Source of the DNA: Streptococcus anginosus
Lineage (GTDB): Bacteria; Bacillota; Bacilli; Lactobacillales; Streptococcaceae
DNA length: 64,000 bases
Direction of reading: 5' to 3'
Assembly (NCBI RefSeq): GCF_001697145.1
Contig: NZ_CP012719.1
Location: 1,522,501 to 1,586,500, forward strand
This document shows, in pieces, positions 26,549 to 35,077 of this stretch. Positions within the stretch are counted from its first letter, which is position 1; every line of letters starts with the position of its first letter. Under the pieces are notes generated by a model, which did no database searches, was not told the origin of the DNA, and saw only the letters and a list, made by a program, of their open reading frames with translations. The position numbers and the translations under genes were made by a program.

Positions 26549-27937
26549 TTATTCTTCATTTTTTTCACAATTCCGTTGATAAGCTTGAATTTGACGTTCA
26601 AGCTCTTTTTTGATAGCAGGCTCCGGTGCATAATTTTTTTCCCAATCATCTGGTTTTAAAATTTTATGAGTAACTGGGTCAAAGTGCGCTTTACCATCTG
26701 GGAAGAGTTTCCCCATATTCGCTTGGTGTACAATTTCAAATAAACGCTCAGGATCTACTCCCATTAAAACAAAACTACCATAAGTAAAATACAACATATC
26801 AATCAGTGCATCTACTTGCCCAACTAAGGACATCTCTGCTTTGCTCTTCTTTTTGACTTTTTCAGCAGCTTTGTTCACAGCTTCGTGCAAAGATTGAACA
26901 GACTGATTGAAAATTTCTTCTGACGGACTGGCTGCCCGTAAAAATTCTACTAATTCTTCTACCTTGAAACCTGCACGATGACGAGCACCTTCTGTTGTCC
27001 ACAGGATGGGCTCTTCCTGCGTGCATTCATCCATTATCCCATGAAATTCTTTGACCTTATTAAAGTGGTGGTCGCTACTGACAAAGACTTTTTCACTGGC
27101 CAAAATGCCAAAATGCTCCAAAGCCTTATGAATCCCGTCTTGACTATTGCTGCTGGTTGTGTGTTTCGCAACTTCTTTCACTCGGCTGGTTCCATTTCCC
27201 ATGGCGATGGACATACCAACCCCCGCTAACATTTCAACATCATTATCAGAATCACCAAAAGCCATGACTTGATTGATGTCAAAACCGTATTCTTTTCCGA
27301 CCAGCTTAATTCCTTCTAACTTTGACATTCCTTGATTGACGATATCAGCTGCGAAAGGACTGCTACGAGTAAACTTTAAATCTGGAAAATCTACTTCGAT
27401 AGCTTGTGTTTCTTTTGGTGTTGCCAGCATCAGTACTTGATAAATCGGCTCTTGAATAGATTTCAATAAATCATCCTGTTGTTGAGGAAGTGCCTTACTA
27501 ATCACATTGTTGAAACTTTTATTGACCAAGTGTGTCATCTTCTTCGGAACAAAGTGACTGGTCCATTGAGAAAACTTGCTCATGCCAAAGCTCATGATTT
27601 TGGAGCCAACCACTCCTGATTTTGTCCCAAATGAAATTTCTATTTTATGCTGGCGAGCATACTGAATCAAGTGACGCAAACTGGTTTTATCAATTGGCTT
27701 CGCAGAAATGACTTTATCTTTTGAAAAAATATATTGTCCATTATAGGTTACTGCAAAGTCCAAATCCAACTGCTCCATAAAAGATTGAACAAAAAATGGA
27801 CCCCGACCTGTCGCTAAACCAACTAAAATACCTTGCTGTTTTAAACTATGAATCGCTTGTTCTGTGGATTTCAAGACTGTCCGACTATCATTTACTAACG
27901 TCCCATCAATATCAAAAAAGACTGCTTTAATTTCCAT
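26549..27937 (-). CDS. Cof-type HAD hydrolase fused to a MazG/PRA-PH-like domain
   Basis: The 462-residue protein has two parts. Residues 1-270 are a Cof-type (IIB) HAD phosphatase: DIDGTLVNDSRT, ATGRGPFFV and AFGDSDNDVEMLAGVGMSIA are all present. Residues about 280-462 resemble an all-alpha nucleotide pyrophosphohydrolase, with KVEELVEFL and VDALIDMLYFTYGSF giving the EE...D metal pattern. The combination suggests clean-up of a phosphorylated nucleotide or sugar, but no substrate can be assigned. The gene converges on usp and the IS. Confidence 0.82.
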   Translation of the reverse strand: MEIKAVFFDIDGTLVNDSRTVLKSTEQAIHSLKQQGILVGLATGRGPFFVQSFMEQLDLDFAVTYNGQYIFSKDKVISAKPIDKTSLRHLIQYARQHKIEISFGTKSGVVGSKIMSFGMSKFSQWTSHFVPKKMTHLVNKSFNNVISKALPQQQDDLLKSIQEPIYQVLMLATPKETQAIEVDFPDLKFTRSSPFAADIVNQGMSKLEGIKLVGKEYGFDINQVMAFGDSDNDVEMLAGVGMSIAMGNGTSRVKEVAKHTTSSNSQDGIHKALEHFGILASEKVFVSSDHHFNKVKEFHGIMDECTQEEPILWTTEGARHRAGFKVEELVEFLRAASPSEEIFNQSVQSLHEAVNKAAEKVKKKSKAEMSLVGQVDALIDMLYFTYGSFVLMGVDPERLFEIVHQANMGKLFPDGKAHFDPVTHKILKPDDWEKNYAPEPAIKKELERQIQAYQRNCEKNEE

Positions 27938-28001
27938 TCATTTCTCATCTCTTTCTTTTATGATACAATAATTATAGCATAGATTCAGGAGAAGCTCACT
28001 T

Positions 28002-28964
28002 ATGACCAAAAAAATTTTAGTTTTACATACTGGCGGTACTATTTCCATGCAGGCGGACATTACTGGAAAAGTCGTCACAACTGAACACAATCCCATGAAC
28101 CATGTCACAGTTCCTCTAGAAGGTATTCAAGTGACAGTTCTTGATGTTTTCAATATTCCTAGCCCTCACATAACACCACAGCACATGCTGCAATTGTATC
28201 AAAAAATCAAGACAGACGGGAAGCATTTTGACGGGGTTGTCATTACTCATGGAACGGACACTCTGGAAGAAACAGCTTATTTTTTGGATACCATGGAACT
28301 TCCAGATATTCCTGTCGTCTTGACCGGTGCCATGCGAAGCTCCAATGAACTAGGAAGTGACGGAGTTTACAATTACTTATCTGCACTTCGTGTAGCAAGT
28401 GATGACAAAGCACGCGGAAAAGGCGTTCTAGTGGTTATGAATGATGAAGTCCATGCTGCCAAATACGTGACAAAAACGCATACGACCAATGTCAGCACTT
28501 TTCAAACGCCAACTCATGGACCACTCGGACTGATTATGAAGCAAGAAATCCTCTATTTCAAAACAGCTGAACCACGCGTTCGTTTTCATTTAGATAAAAT
28601 TTCTGGGTTAGTACCGATTATCCCAGCCTATGCTGGAATGAAAACTGAACTGCTTGATATGCTAGACTTGGAAAAGATAGACGGTCTCATCATTGAAGGC
28701 TTTGGCGCTGGAAATCTACCACAAGAAGTTGCCCAAAAGCTCAGAAAACTTGCGAATTCTGGATTGCCAATTGCACTTGTATCACGTTGCTTTAACGGGA
28801 TTGCAGAGCCAGTTTACGCTTATGAAGGAGGCGGTGTAAAGTTACACGAATCAGGAATCATGTTTGTCAAAGAGCTGAATGCTCCTAAAGCTCGTATCAA
28901 GCTGCTAATCGCCCTGAATGCTAGACTTCAAGGGCAAGAATTAAAAGACTACATGGAAGGCTAG
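28002..28964 (+). CDS. ansA: Type I L-asparaginase
   Basis: The 320-residue amidohydrolase converts asparagine to aspartate and ammonia. The catalytic threonines are visible in LHTGGTISM (T10-T13) and THGTDTLEETAYFLD. The lack of a signal peptide and the length place it with cytosolic type I enzymes. It has its own promoter region shared with the divergent HAD gene and a ribosome site AGGAGAAG. Confidence 0.92.
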   Translation: MTKKILVLHTGGTISMQADITGKVVTTEHNPMNHVTVPLEGIQVTVLDVFNIPSPHITPQHMLQLYQKIKTDGKHFDGVVITHGTDTLEETAYFLDTMELPDIPVVLTGAMRSSNELGSDGVYNYLSALRVASDDKARGKGVLVVMNDEVHAAKYVTKTHTTNVSTFQTPTHGPLGLIMKQEILYFKTAEPRVRFHLDKISGLVPIIPAYAGMKTELLDMLDLEKIDGLIIEGFGAGNLPQEVAQKLRKLANSGLPIALVSRCFNGIAEPVYAYEGGGVKLHESGIMFVKELNAPKARIKLLIALNARLQGQELKDYMEG

Positions 28965-29293
28965 GTTCTTACATAGATAAAAAGCTCCGATATTTCGAAG
29001 CTTCTTAGGATATTTTATGTTTAGGAGATTTATGAAAAAAAGTTTTTAGCTCTTTTGTTTTTAGTTATTTGCCATATATTTTTGATTCCTTTCCTGTTTT
29101 TTTGAATGTTTTGTTATAATTTACTTTAATGTTTACTGTCATTGGACTTACCTCTTTCTTTTTGATGAATTTAGTATAGCCCGAAAAACTTAAAGCAGAC
29201 TTATAGATTTCTTTCAGAAAACTTAATTTAAAAAACTTCATCCAAATGAAAATGGTGAAGTTTTTTTGTTTTATACATGATGATAGACTCAAA
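28965..29293. other. ansA-recG interval with a broken short secreted-peptide frame
   Basis: A good ribosome site TTAGGAGATTT precedes an ATG at 29032 and a run of seven A. In the present frame it stops after MKKSF. With one extra A it reads MKKKFLALLFLVICHIFL and ends after 24 residues, which looks like a bare signal peptide. The rest holds a bidirectional terminator. A 75-residue frame on the minus strand lacks support. Confidence 0.35.
29231..29268. terminator. Bidirectional terminator between ansA and recG
   Basis: AAAAAACTTCATC and GGTGAAGTTTTTTT form a 9-base stem with A and T runs on both sides, suitable to end recG on the minus strand and ansA on the plus strand. Confidence 0.75.
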
Positions 29294-31309
29294 TCAATCC
29301 AAATAATCCTGTTGTTCCAAATGAAGTGCTACAATATACCAGTCTGCATTCGTTCGCCAATCAGGAGTGGACACAATTTGACTGGCGACCTTTCTGGCCT
29401 CTTCTAAAATTGGATAATCCTCCAAAATATCCGCTACCTGAAATTCCGGCAAACCAGACTGACGAGTGCCAAAGATTTCACCAGAACCACGCATTTTCAA
29501 ATCTTCCTCAGCTAAGACAAAACCGTCAGTTGTTTCCGTCATGATTTTCATGCGTTTCTTGCCAGATTCCGTCTTGGGATTAGCCACGAGAACCGCATAA
29601 GACTGCTTATTCCCACGACCTACTCGACCACGTAACTGATGAAGCTGACTGAGCCCAAATCGATCCGCATCCATGATTAGCATGACCGTAGCATTGGGCA
29701 CATTGACACCGACTTCAATAACAGTCGTGGAAACCAGAATGTCCGTTTTCCCTTCCTTAAAATCCTGCATAATGGCATCTTTTTCATCGCTCTTCATTTT
29801 ACCATGTAGTAGTGCTACATGAGCTTTGTCACCGAAATAAGCCTTTAGTTCCTTTTCCAAAGCAATCGCATTTTTCAGATCCAGCGCTTCTGACTCCTCA
29901 ATCAAAGGAGAGATGACATAGATTTGAGCACCTCGTTGCAGCTCTTTTAGCAACCAATCCAGAACTACTTCCAGCTGCTCATGCTTGACCCAACGGGTGA
30001 TGATTGGCTTACGTCCTGCTGGCATTTGATCAATAATGGACACATCCATATCGCCAAAAGCAGTAATAGCAAGCGTCCTAGGAATGGGCGTTGCAGTCAT
30101 CATGAGGACATCAGGATTATTTCCTTTTTCTCGCAAAATTCGCCTCTGCCCCACTCCAAAGCGGTGCTGTTCATCAATAATCACCAGACCGAGCTGATGA
30201 TATATCACACTTTCTTGAATCAAAGCATGAGTGCCGACAATCATATCCACCTGACCAACCTCAATAGCTTCTAGTGCCTGTCTGCGTTCTGCTGGCTTCA
30301 TTCCTCCTGTCAACAGAATTATCCGCAGTTCAGGAAAAAGTTGGCTCAAGCTATCAAAGTGCTGCTCTGCCAAGATTTCAGTCGGTACCATGAGAGTAGA
30401 TTGCAAACCAGCTGTATAAGTAGCATACATAGCTAAACCTGCAACCACCGTCTTTCCGCTTCCGACATCTCCCTGCAAGAGCCTGTTCATGTGAGCTGGC
30501 GATTTCATATCCTGTAAAATCTCGTTTAGACTGCGCTCTTGAGCAACTGTCAGCTCAAAAGGTAGAGTAGCTTTTTTATTTTCTAGCAAGTCTGCCTGCC
30601 AAGGAATAATTAAGCCCTGACTAACATCTTTTGTTTCACATTTGAGAACCTGCAATTGCATTTGAAAATAAAAAAGCTCTTCAAACTTGACCCGACGCAA
30701 GGCTTGTTTGTACTCTGTTAAGTCTTTTGGAAAATGCATTGCTCGTACAGCCTGACTACGTTCCACTAACTGATAGCGCTCCAGCAGAATTTGAGGCAGA
30801 TTTTCTTCCAACAGAAGTTCTAAGCTTTGGTCAAAAGCTGTCTTAATGACCTTCACCAAACTAGCTTGACTAATCCCTTGTGCCACTCGATAAACAGGCT
30901 GCAAATCATCTTCTACTTGTGCTAGAATTTTCATCCCGGTCAAACTAGCCTTTGCCTTATCCCATTTTCCGAAAATAGCAATGGTTGAGCCAACCTCCAC
31001 CTTGTCTGCTAGATAAGGTTGATTAAAGAAGTTGACTGCAAGTACCACCTCTCCCTGCTTTATGGTAAAACGCAGGCGATTGCGCTTGTAGCCATAGTAC
31101 TGGACATTTGCTGGTGTAGTCACCACCCCTGAAATAACTGCCTTTTCACCATCTTCCAGTTCTAACACATTCTTACTTTTAAAATCTTCATAGCGAAAGG
31201 GAAAATAGAGCAGCAAATCTTGCAGGCTTTCAATTCCCAGCTTAGTAAATTTTTCAGCAGATTTCGGTCCTACACCCGGCAGAACCGTTAAAGGTTGGTG
31301 TAAATTCAT
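29294..31309 (-). CDS. recG: ATP-dependent DNA helicase RecG
   Basis: The 671-residue helicase remodels stalled replication forks and branches Holliday junctions. It has an N-terminal wedge/OB domain (about 1-180) and two RecA-like domains with LLQGDVGSGKTVVAG (Walker A), IIDEQHRFGVGQR (DEQH), TATPIPRTLA and QLHQLRGRVGRG. The start MNLHQPLTVLPGVGP, preceded by AGAGGAATT, fits the family better than the longer frame beginning 19 codons earlier. It is the last gene after acpS and alr. Confidence 0.95.
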   Translation of the reverse strand: MNLHQPLTVLPGVGPKSAEKFTKLGIESLQDLLLYFPFRYEDFKSKNVLELEDGEKAVISGVVTTPANVQYYGYKRNRLRFTIKQGEVVLAVNFFNQPYLADKVEVGSTIAIFGKWDKAKASLTGMKILAQVEDDLQPVYRVAQGISQASLVKVIKTAFDQSLELLLEENLPQILLERYQLVERSQAVRAMHFPKDLTEYKQALRRVKFEELFYFQMQLQVLKCETKDVSQGLIIPWQADLLENKKATLPFELTVAQERSLNEILQDMKSPAHMNRLLQGDVGSGKTVVAGLAMYATYTAGLQSTLMVPTEILAEQHFDSLSQLFPELRIILLTGGMKPAERRQALEAIEVGQVDMIVGTHALIQESVIYHQLGLVIIDEQHRFGVGQRRILREKGNNPDVLMMTATPIPRTLAITAFGDMDVSIIDQMPAGRKPIITRWVKHEQLEVVLDWLLKELQRGAQIYVISPLIEESEALDLKNAIALEKELKAYFGDKAHVALLHGKMKSDEKDAIMQDFKEGKTDILVSTTVIEVGVNVPNATVMLIMDADRFGLSQLHQLRGRVGRGNKQSYAVLVANPKTESGKKRMKIMTETTDGFVLAEEDLKMRGSGEIFGTRQSGLPEFQVADILEDYPILEEARKVASQIVSTPDWRTNADWYIVALHLEQQDYLD

Positions 31310-31412
31310 AATTCCTCTTTCAGTTCTGTTTTTCAAGAGTTTGTAAAAGCAGATTGGAACAACCATGCTGAAAATAGCTTTCTAGATTTTTCCAACTGCT
31401 TTTTAGTTTCAA

Positions 31413-32519
31413 TCAATTTTTATAAACTCTAGGCACACGATCACTAATCAAGCAAACCACCTCGTAGTTGATTGTTCCTCGTTTTTCTGCTACATCTGTT
31501 GCCGAAATAGATTTTTTACTGCTTTCTCCGATAAAAACAACAGGTGTACCAATAGGATAAGCTTTAGGTAGACGAACAGTAATCTGATCCATAGACACAC
31601 GCCCAACAATAGGACAAGGTTGCCCGTCAATCAAAACATTAAAACCTTGCATATCTCGTGTCCAACCGTCTGCATATCCTAACGGGATCGTTCCAATATA
31701 CTGCGAATTTTCACTTGTATAAGTAGCTCCATATCCCACATCTGCCCCTGCTTCCAGCTGCTTGACATGAACTAATTCCGACACCAGAGAAAGAGCCGGC
31801 TTCATTTCATAAGGAAGCTGCAAGGTACGACCGCTAGGATTGAGACCATAGATAATATCACCCAGACGCACCGCTTTCATCACAGTCTCTGCATGCCAAA
31901 GAGTCGTTGCAGAATTACTAGCGTGAACAATCGGTGGAACGGTTTCTAATTGCTCTAAAATTTCTTTAAAACGTGCCAACTGTGCCTCAAATTTATGGGT
32001 ATCTGCTTCATCAGCTGTTGCAAAATGGGTGAAGATGCCTTCTACCTGAGCACCCGCTTTTTCCAAACGATGAATGGCTTCTTGAGCGTCTTGACTATCT
32101 CGAAAACCAATCCGTCCCATTCCAGAATCAATTTTTATGTGAACAACCAAGCTAGCTACATCTATATTTGACTTCAAGAGCAAATCAATCCATTCTAAAC
32201 TAGCAACCGTACAGGTCACTTTGCGCTCAATTGCCAATGAAATGGCATGAACATCTGACACTCCTAATACCAAAATCTTTTTCGTAATGCCAGCATCACG
32301 CAACTCTACAGCTTCATCAATATTGGAAACACAAAAGCCATCTACAATTGACTCAATATAGCGTGTAACAGCAACCGCACCGTGACCATAAGCATCTGCC
32401 TTCACCACAGCCCACTTTTCCACATCGTTTGGAATGTGGGCAGCAATTTGCTTAATATTAAAGCTGATAGCAGCTAAATCAACAACGGCCTTAGTAGGTC
32501 GATGATTACTCGTTTTCAT
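31413..32519 (-). CDS. alr: Alanine racemase
   Basis: The 368-residue PLP enzyme makes D-alanine for peptidoglycan. The cofactor lysine is K40 in [11 protein letters not shown], the fold type III barrel continues with [13 protein letters not shown], and the second catalytic residue is the Tyr of VGYGATYTS. The start [19 protein letters not shown] overlaps the end of acpS by 14 bases; the much longer open frame upstream is read out of acpS sequence. Confidence 0.95.
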   Translation of the reverse strand: MKTSNHRPTKAVVDLAAISFNIKQIAAHIPNDVEKWAVVKADAYGHGAVAVTRYIESIVDGFCVSNIDEAVELRDAGITKKILVLGVSDVHAISLAIERKVTCTVASLEWIDLLLKSNIDVASLVVHIKIDSGMGRIGFRDSQDAQEAIHRLEKAGAQVEGIFTHFATADEADTHKFEAQLARFKEILEQLETVPPIVHASNSATTLWHAETVMKAVRLGDIIYGLNPSGRTLQLPYEMKPALSLVSELVHVKQLEAGADVGYGATYTSENSQYIGTIPLGYADGWTRDMQGFNVLIDGQPCPIVGRVSMDQITVRLPKAYPIGTPVVFIGESSKKSISATDVAEKRGTINYEVVCLISDRVPRVYKN

Positions 32520-32871
32520 GATGTTCCTCCAAAATAACACTAGCTGTAACAATATTTCCTGCATGGCTGAGCGACACCCAGACCTTGCCAGAAAAAGGCG
32601 ATTTGGTAAAAACGGGCGCTCCCTTTTCATCGTTTAAAATTTCTAAATCCTGAAAAGTGACACAGCCAATACCAGTCCCCCACGCTTTAGAAAAAGCCTC
32701 TTTAGCAGACCAACGTCCCGCCAAATATTCCATTTTTCGCTTGCCCGTCAGCTTTTCAAATCGGTCAAATTCTGCAGCTGTCAAAATCTTTTGGGCAAAG
32801 CGAGCATTTTTTTCGTAAACTTTTTGAATAGAAGAAATTTCCTCTATATCAATACCATGTCCTTTAATCAT
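32506..32871 (-). CDS. acpS: Holo-[acyl-carrier-protein] synthase
   Basis: The 121-residue phosphopantetheinyl transferase activates the acyl carrier protein. It starts [16 protein letters not shown] and has the catalytic segment [15 protein letters not shown]. The ATG is very close behind a terminator-type hairpin and lacks a good ribosome site, which is odd for an essential gene. A GTG eight codons earlier would lie inside that hairpin. Confidence 0.93.
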   Translation of the reverse strand: MIKGHGIDIEEISSIQKVYEKNARFAQKILTAAEFDRFEKLTGKRKMEYLAGRWSAKEAFSKAWGTGIGCVTFQDLEILNDEKGAPVFTKSPFSGKVWVSLSHAGNIVTASVILEEHHENE

Positions 32872-32875
32872 CTTT

Positions 32876-32912
32876 TTAAAAAGAGGCTGGGACACAAACG
32901 TGTGCCAGACTC
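32876..32912 (-). terminator. Hairpin with T-run between aroG2 and acpS
   Basis: On the minus strand GAGTCTGGCACAC and GTGTCCCAGCCTC pair with two mismatches and are followed by TTTTT. It should end the secA-aroG1-aroG2 transcript, yet it stands only a few bases before the acpS ATG. Confidence 0.7.
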
Positions 32913-32981
32913 AGTTACTTTCTAAAATAAAACTTAATGCGCTAATACTATCAGATTTTACAAATCCACTCCCCATCTTTT

Positions 32982-34022
32982 TTATTTTTCATTTTTAGAT
33001 AGGGTAGTATAAATTTCCTTGACCAGTCTGACTGTATTATCCCAACCCAAACAAGGGTCTGTAATCGATTTTCCAAACACTTCAGGCTCATTTTGACGGC
33101 CGTCTTCTAAGTAAGACTCAATCATAAATCCGCGTACAACTTTTTTGATTTTATCATTCCAGTCACGATTGATTAGGGTTTGACGGACAATCCGAATTTG
33201 TTCTAAATAACGTTTGCCTGAGTTATCATGATTGGTATCAATCATAATAAAAGGGTACTCTAGTCCCATTTCTTCATACTGTTGAATATCATTTAAGAGA
33301 TTTTCATAATAGAAATTGGGAATATTTTTACCATATTCATTTATAGACCCACGCAAAATAGCATGCGCCAAAGAATTGCCAGATGTCTCTACTTCCTGAC
33401 CGTGATATAGGAAAGTTTGCTTATTTTGCGCTACATAAATTGCATTGAACAGAACATTCATATTACCTGACGTTGGATTTTTCATTCCAATAGGTGCGTC
33501 AAGACCACTCGCTACAAAGCGATGTTCTTGATCTTCCACAGATCGTGCTCCGACAGCATGATAACTCACCAAATCATCTACTAAAATCAAATTAGACGGA
33601 TACAGCATTTCATCAGCAGTTGTTAATCCAGTCTCTGTGATAACACGATAATGCAGATTACGAACCGCCTTAAGCCCATTGATTAAACTTGGAGCCGCCT
33701 TTACATTTGGCTGGTGAACCAATCCTTTATAACCGTCACCATTGGTTCGAGGTTTTGCTGTGTAAACACGCATGACCATAAAGAGTTTGTCTGCTACTTT
33801 CTTTTGCAAATCAGACAAACGACGAGCATATTCTAAAACTGCGTCTTCGTTATCCGAAGAACACGGACCGATGACCAACAAAAGTCTATCATCTTTTCCA
33901 CGGAGAATAGCGGCCAGTTCTTTATCTCGCTTTTCCTTAATGATCAAAGCTGCTTCAGATAATCGTGTCGTCTCTTTAATACGATCAATATCAATTTTCT
34001 GACCCTTTTCAATAAATGTCAT
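32982..34022 (-). CDS. 3-deoxy-7-phosphoheptulonate synthase (second copy)
   Basis: The 346-residue class I (AroAI-beta/AroG-type) DAHP synthase joins phosphoenolpyruvate and erythrose 4-phosphate, the first step of aromatic amino-acid synthesis. It has LLVIGPCSSDNEDAVLEYA, MRVYTAKPRTNGDGYKGL, GARSVEDQEHRFVASG, and the IMIDTNHDNSGK metal site. It follows its paralog by one base, so both are co-transcribed and probably coupled. Confidence 0.93.
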   Translation of the reverse strand: MTFIEKGQKIDIDRIKETTRLSEAALIIKEKRDKELAAILRGKDDRLLLVIGPCSSDNEDAVLEYARRLSDLQKKVADKLFMVMRVYTAKPRTNGDGYKGLVHQPNVKAAPSLINGLKAVRNLHYRVITETGLTTADEMLYPSNLILVDDLVSYHAVGARSVEDQEHRFVASGLDAPIGMKNPTSGNMNVLFNAIYVAQNKQTFLYHGQEVETSGNSLAHAILRGSINEYGKNIPNFYYENLLNDIQQYEEMGLEYPFIMIDTNHDNSGKRYLEQIRIVRQTLINRDWNDKIKKVVRGFMIESYLEDGRQNEPEVFGKSITDPCLGWDNTVRLVKEIYTTLSKNEK

Positions 34023-34023
34023 A

Positions 34024-35055
34024 TCATTTTCCTAATGTATCATAAATCTCATGTACAAGCTGTGCTGTATTATCCCAACCCAAACAAGGGTCTGTAATGG
34101 ATTTTCCAAACACTTCAGGCTCATTTTGACGACCATCTTCTAAGTAAGACTCGATCATAAAGCCACGTACAACTTTTTTGATTTTCTCATTCCAATCACG
34201 GTTGATTAGGGTTTGACGGACAATCCGCACCTGCTCTAAATACTGTTTTCCAGAATTATCATGATTGGTATCAATGATGATAAAAGGATTTTCCAAGCCC
34301 ATTTTTTCATATTGGTCAATCGTGTCTAGCAAATTATCATAGTAATAATTTGGAATGTTTTTTCCATACTCATCAAGTCCACCACGCAGAATAGCATGTG
34401 CCAGAGGATTCCCTGAAGTTTCTACTTCCTTACCAGCAAACAAGAAACTTTGCTTGTTTTGCGCTGCATAAATCCCATTAAACATGACATTAAGATTGCC
34501 AGACGTAGGATTTTTCAAGCCAGTCGCAACATCAGCTCCACTCGCTACAAAACGGTGTTGCTGATCTTCCACAGAACGCGCCCCAACAGCCATATATGAA
34601 ATCAAATCATCTACCAACGGAAGATTTTCTGGATAGAGCATTTCATCGGCTGTCGTCATTCCTGTCTCCGTAATGACACGATAATGCAAATTCCGAACAG
34701 CCTTAATCCCGTTGATTAAGCTTGGAGCAGCCTTAGCATTCGGTTGATGAATCAATCCTTTATAACCATCGCCATTAGTACGAGGTTTTGCCGTATAAAC
34801 ACGCATGACCATGAAAATACGGTCTTTCACCTCTTCTTGGAGGGCAGATAAACGTTTTGCGTATTCCAGAACAGCAGCCTCATTATCAGAAGAACATGGA
34901 CCAATAACCAACAGAATGCGGTCATCCTCTCCACGAATAATGGCATTTAACTCGCGATCTCGTGCCTCTTTTTCAGCTAAAGCCTCTCCTTCCAACTTTG
35001 ATAAATTGCGAACCTTTGCTACATCAATTGGCTCGCTAGTTGCCTTAAATGTCAT
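34024..35055 (-). CDS. 3-deoxy-7-phosphoheptulonate synthase (first copy)
   Basis: The 343-residue paralog of the next gene carries all the same blocks (LLVIGPCSSDNEAAVLEYA, MRVYTAKPRTNGDGYKGL, IIIDTNHDNSGK). The two proteins differ mainly near the N-terminus and in scattered surface positions, so they may be isozymes with different feedback control. It begins 22 bases after the secA stop. This secA-DAHP-DAHP arrangement is known from other streptococci. Confidence 0.93.
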   Translation of the reverse strand: MTFKATSEPIDVAKVRNLSKLEGEALAEKEARDRELNAIIRGEDDRILLVIGPCSSDNEAAVLEYAKRLSALQEEVKDRIFMVMRVYTAKPRTNGDGYKGLIHQPNAKAAPSLINGIKAVRNLHYRVITETGMTTADEMLYPENLPLVDDLISYMAVGARSVEDQQHRFVASGADVATGLKNPTSGNLNVMFNGIYAAQNKQSFLFAGKEVETSGNPLAHAILRGGLDEYGKNIPNYYYDNLLDTIDQYEKMGLENPFIIIDTNHDNSGKQYLEQVRIVRQTLINRDWNEKIKKVVRGFMIESYLEDGRQNEPEVFGKSITDPCLGWDNTAQLVHEIYDTLGK

Positions 35056-35077
35056 AATCTTCCCCTCTTTACACTAC

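Noticed and set aside
29065-29292. 75-codon open frame on the minus strand between ansA and recG
   Set aside because: It overlaps the bidirectional terminator, has no ribosome site at a sensible start and no recognisable protein features.
31310-31366. Longer N-terminus for RecG
   Set aside because: The added residues do not fit the family and the internal ATG has a good ribosome site.
32520-32630. 37-codon N-terminal extension of alanine racemase
   Set aside because: The extension is read from acpS coding sequence in another frame; family proteins begin at the internal ATG.
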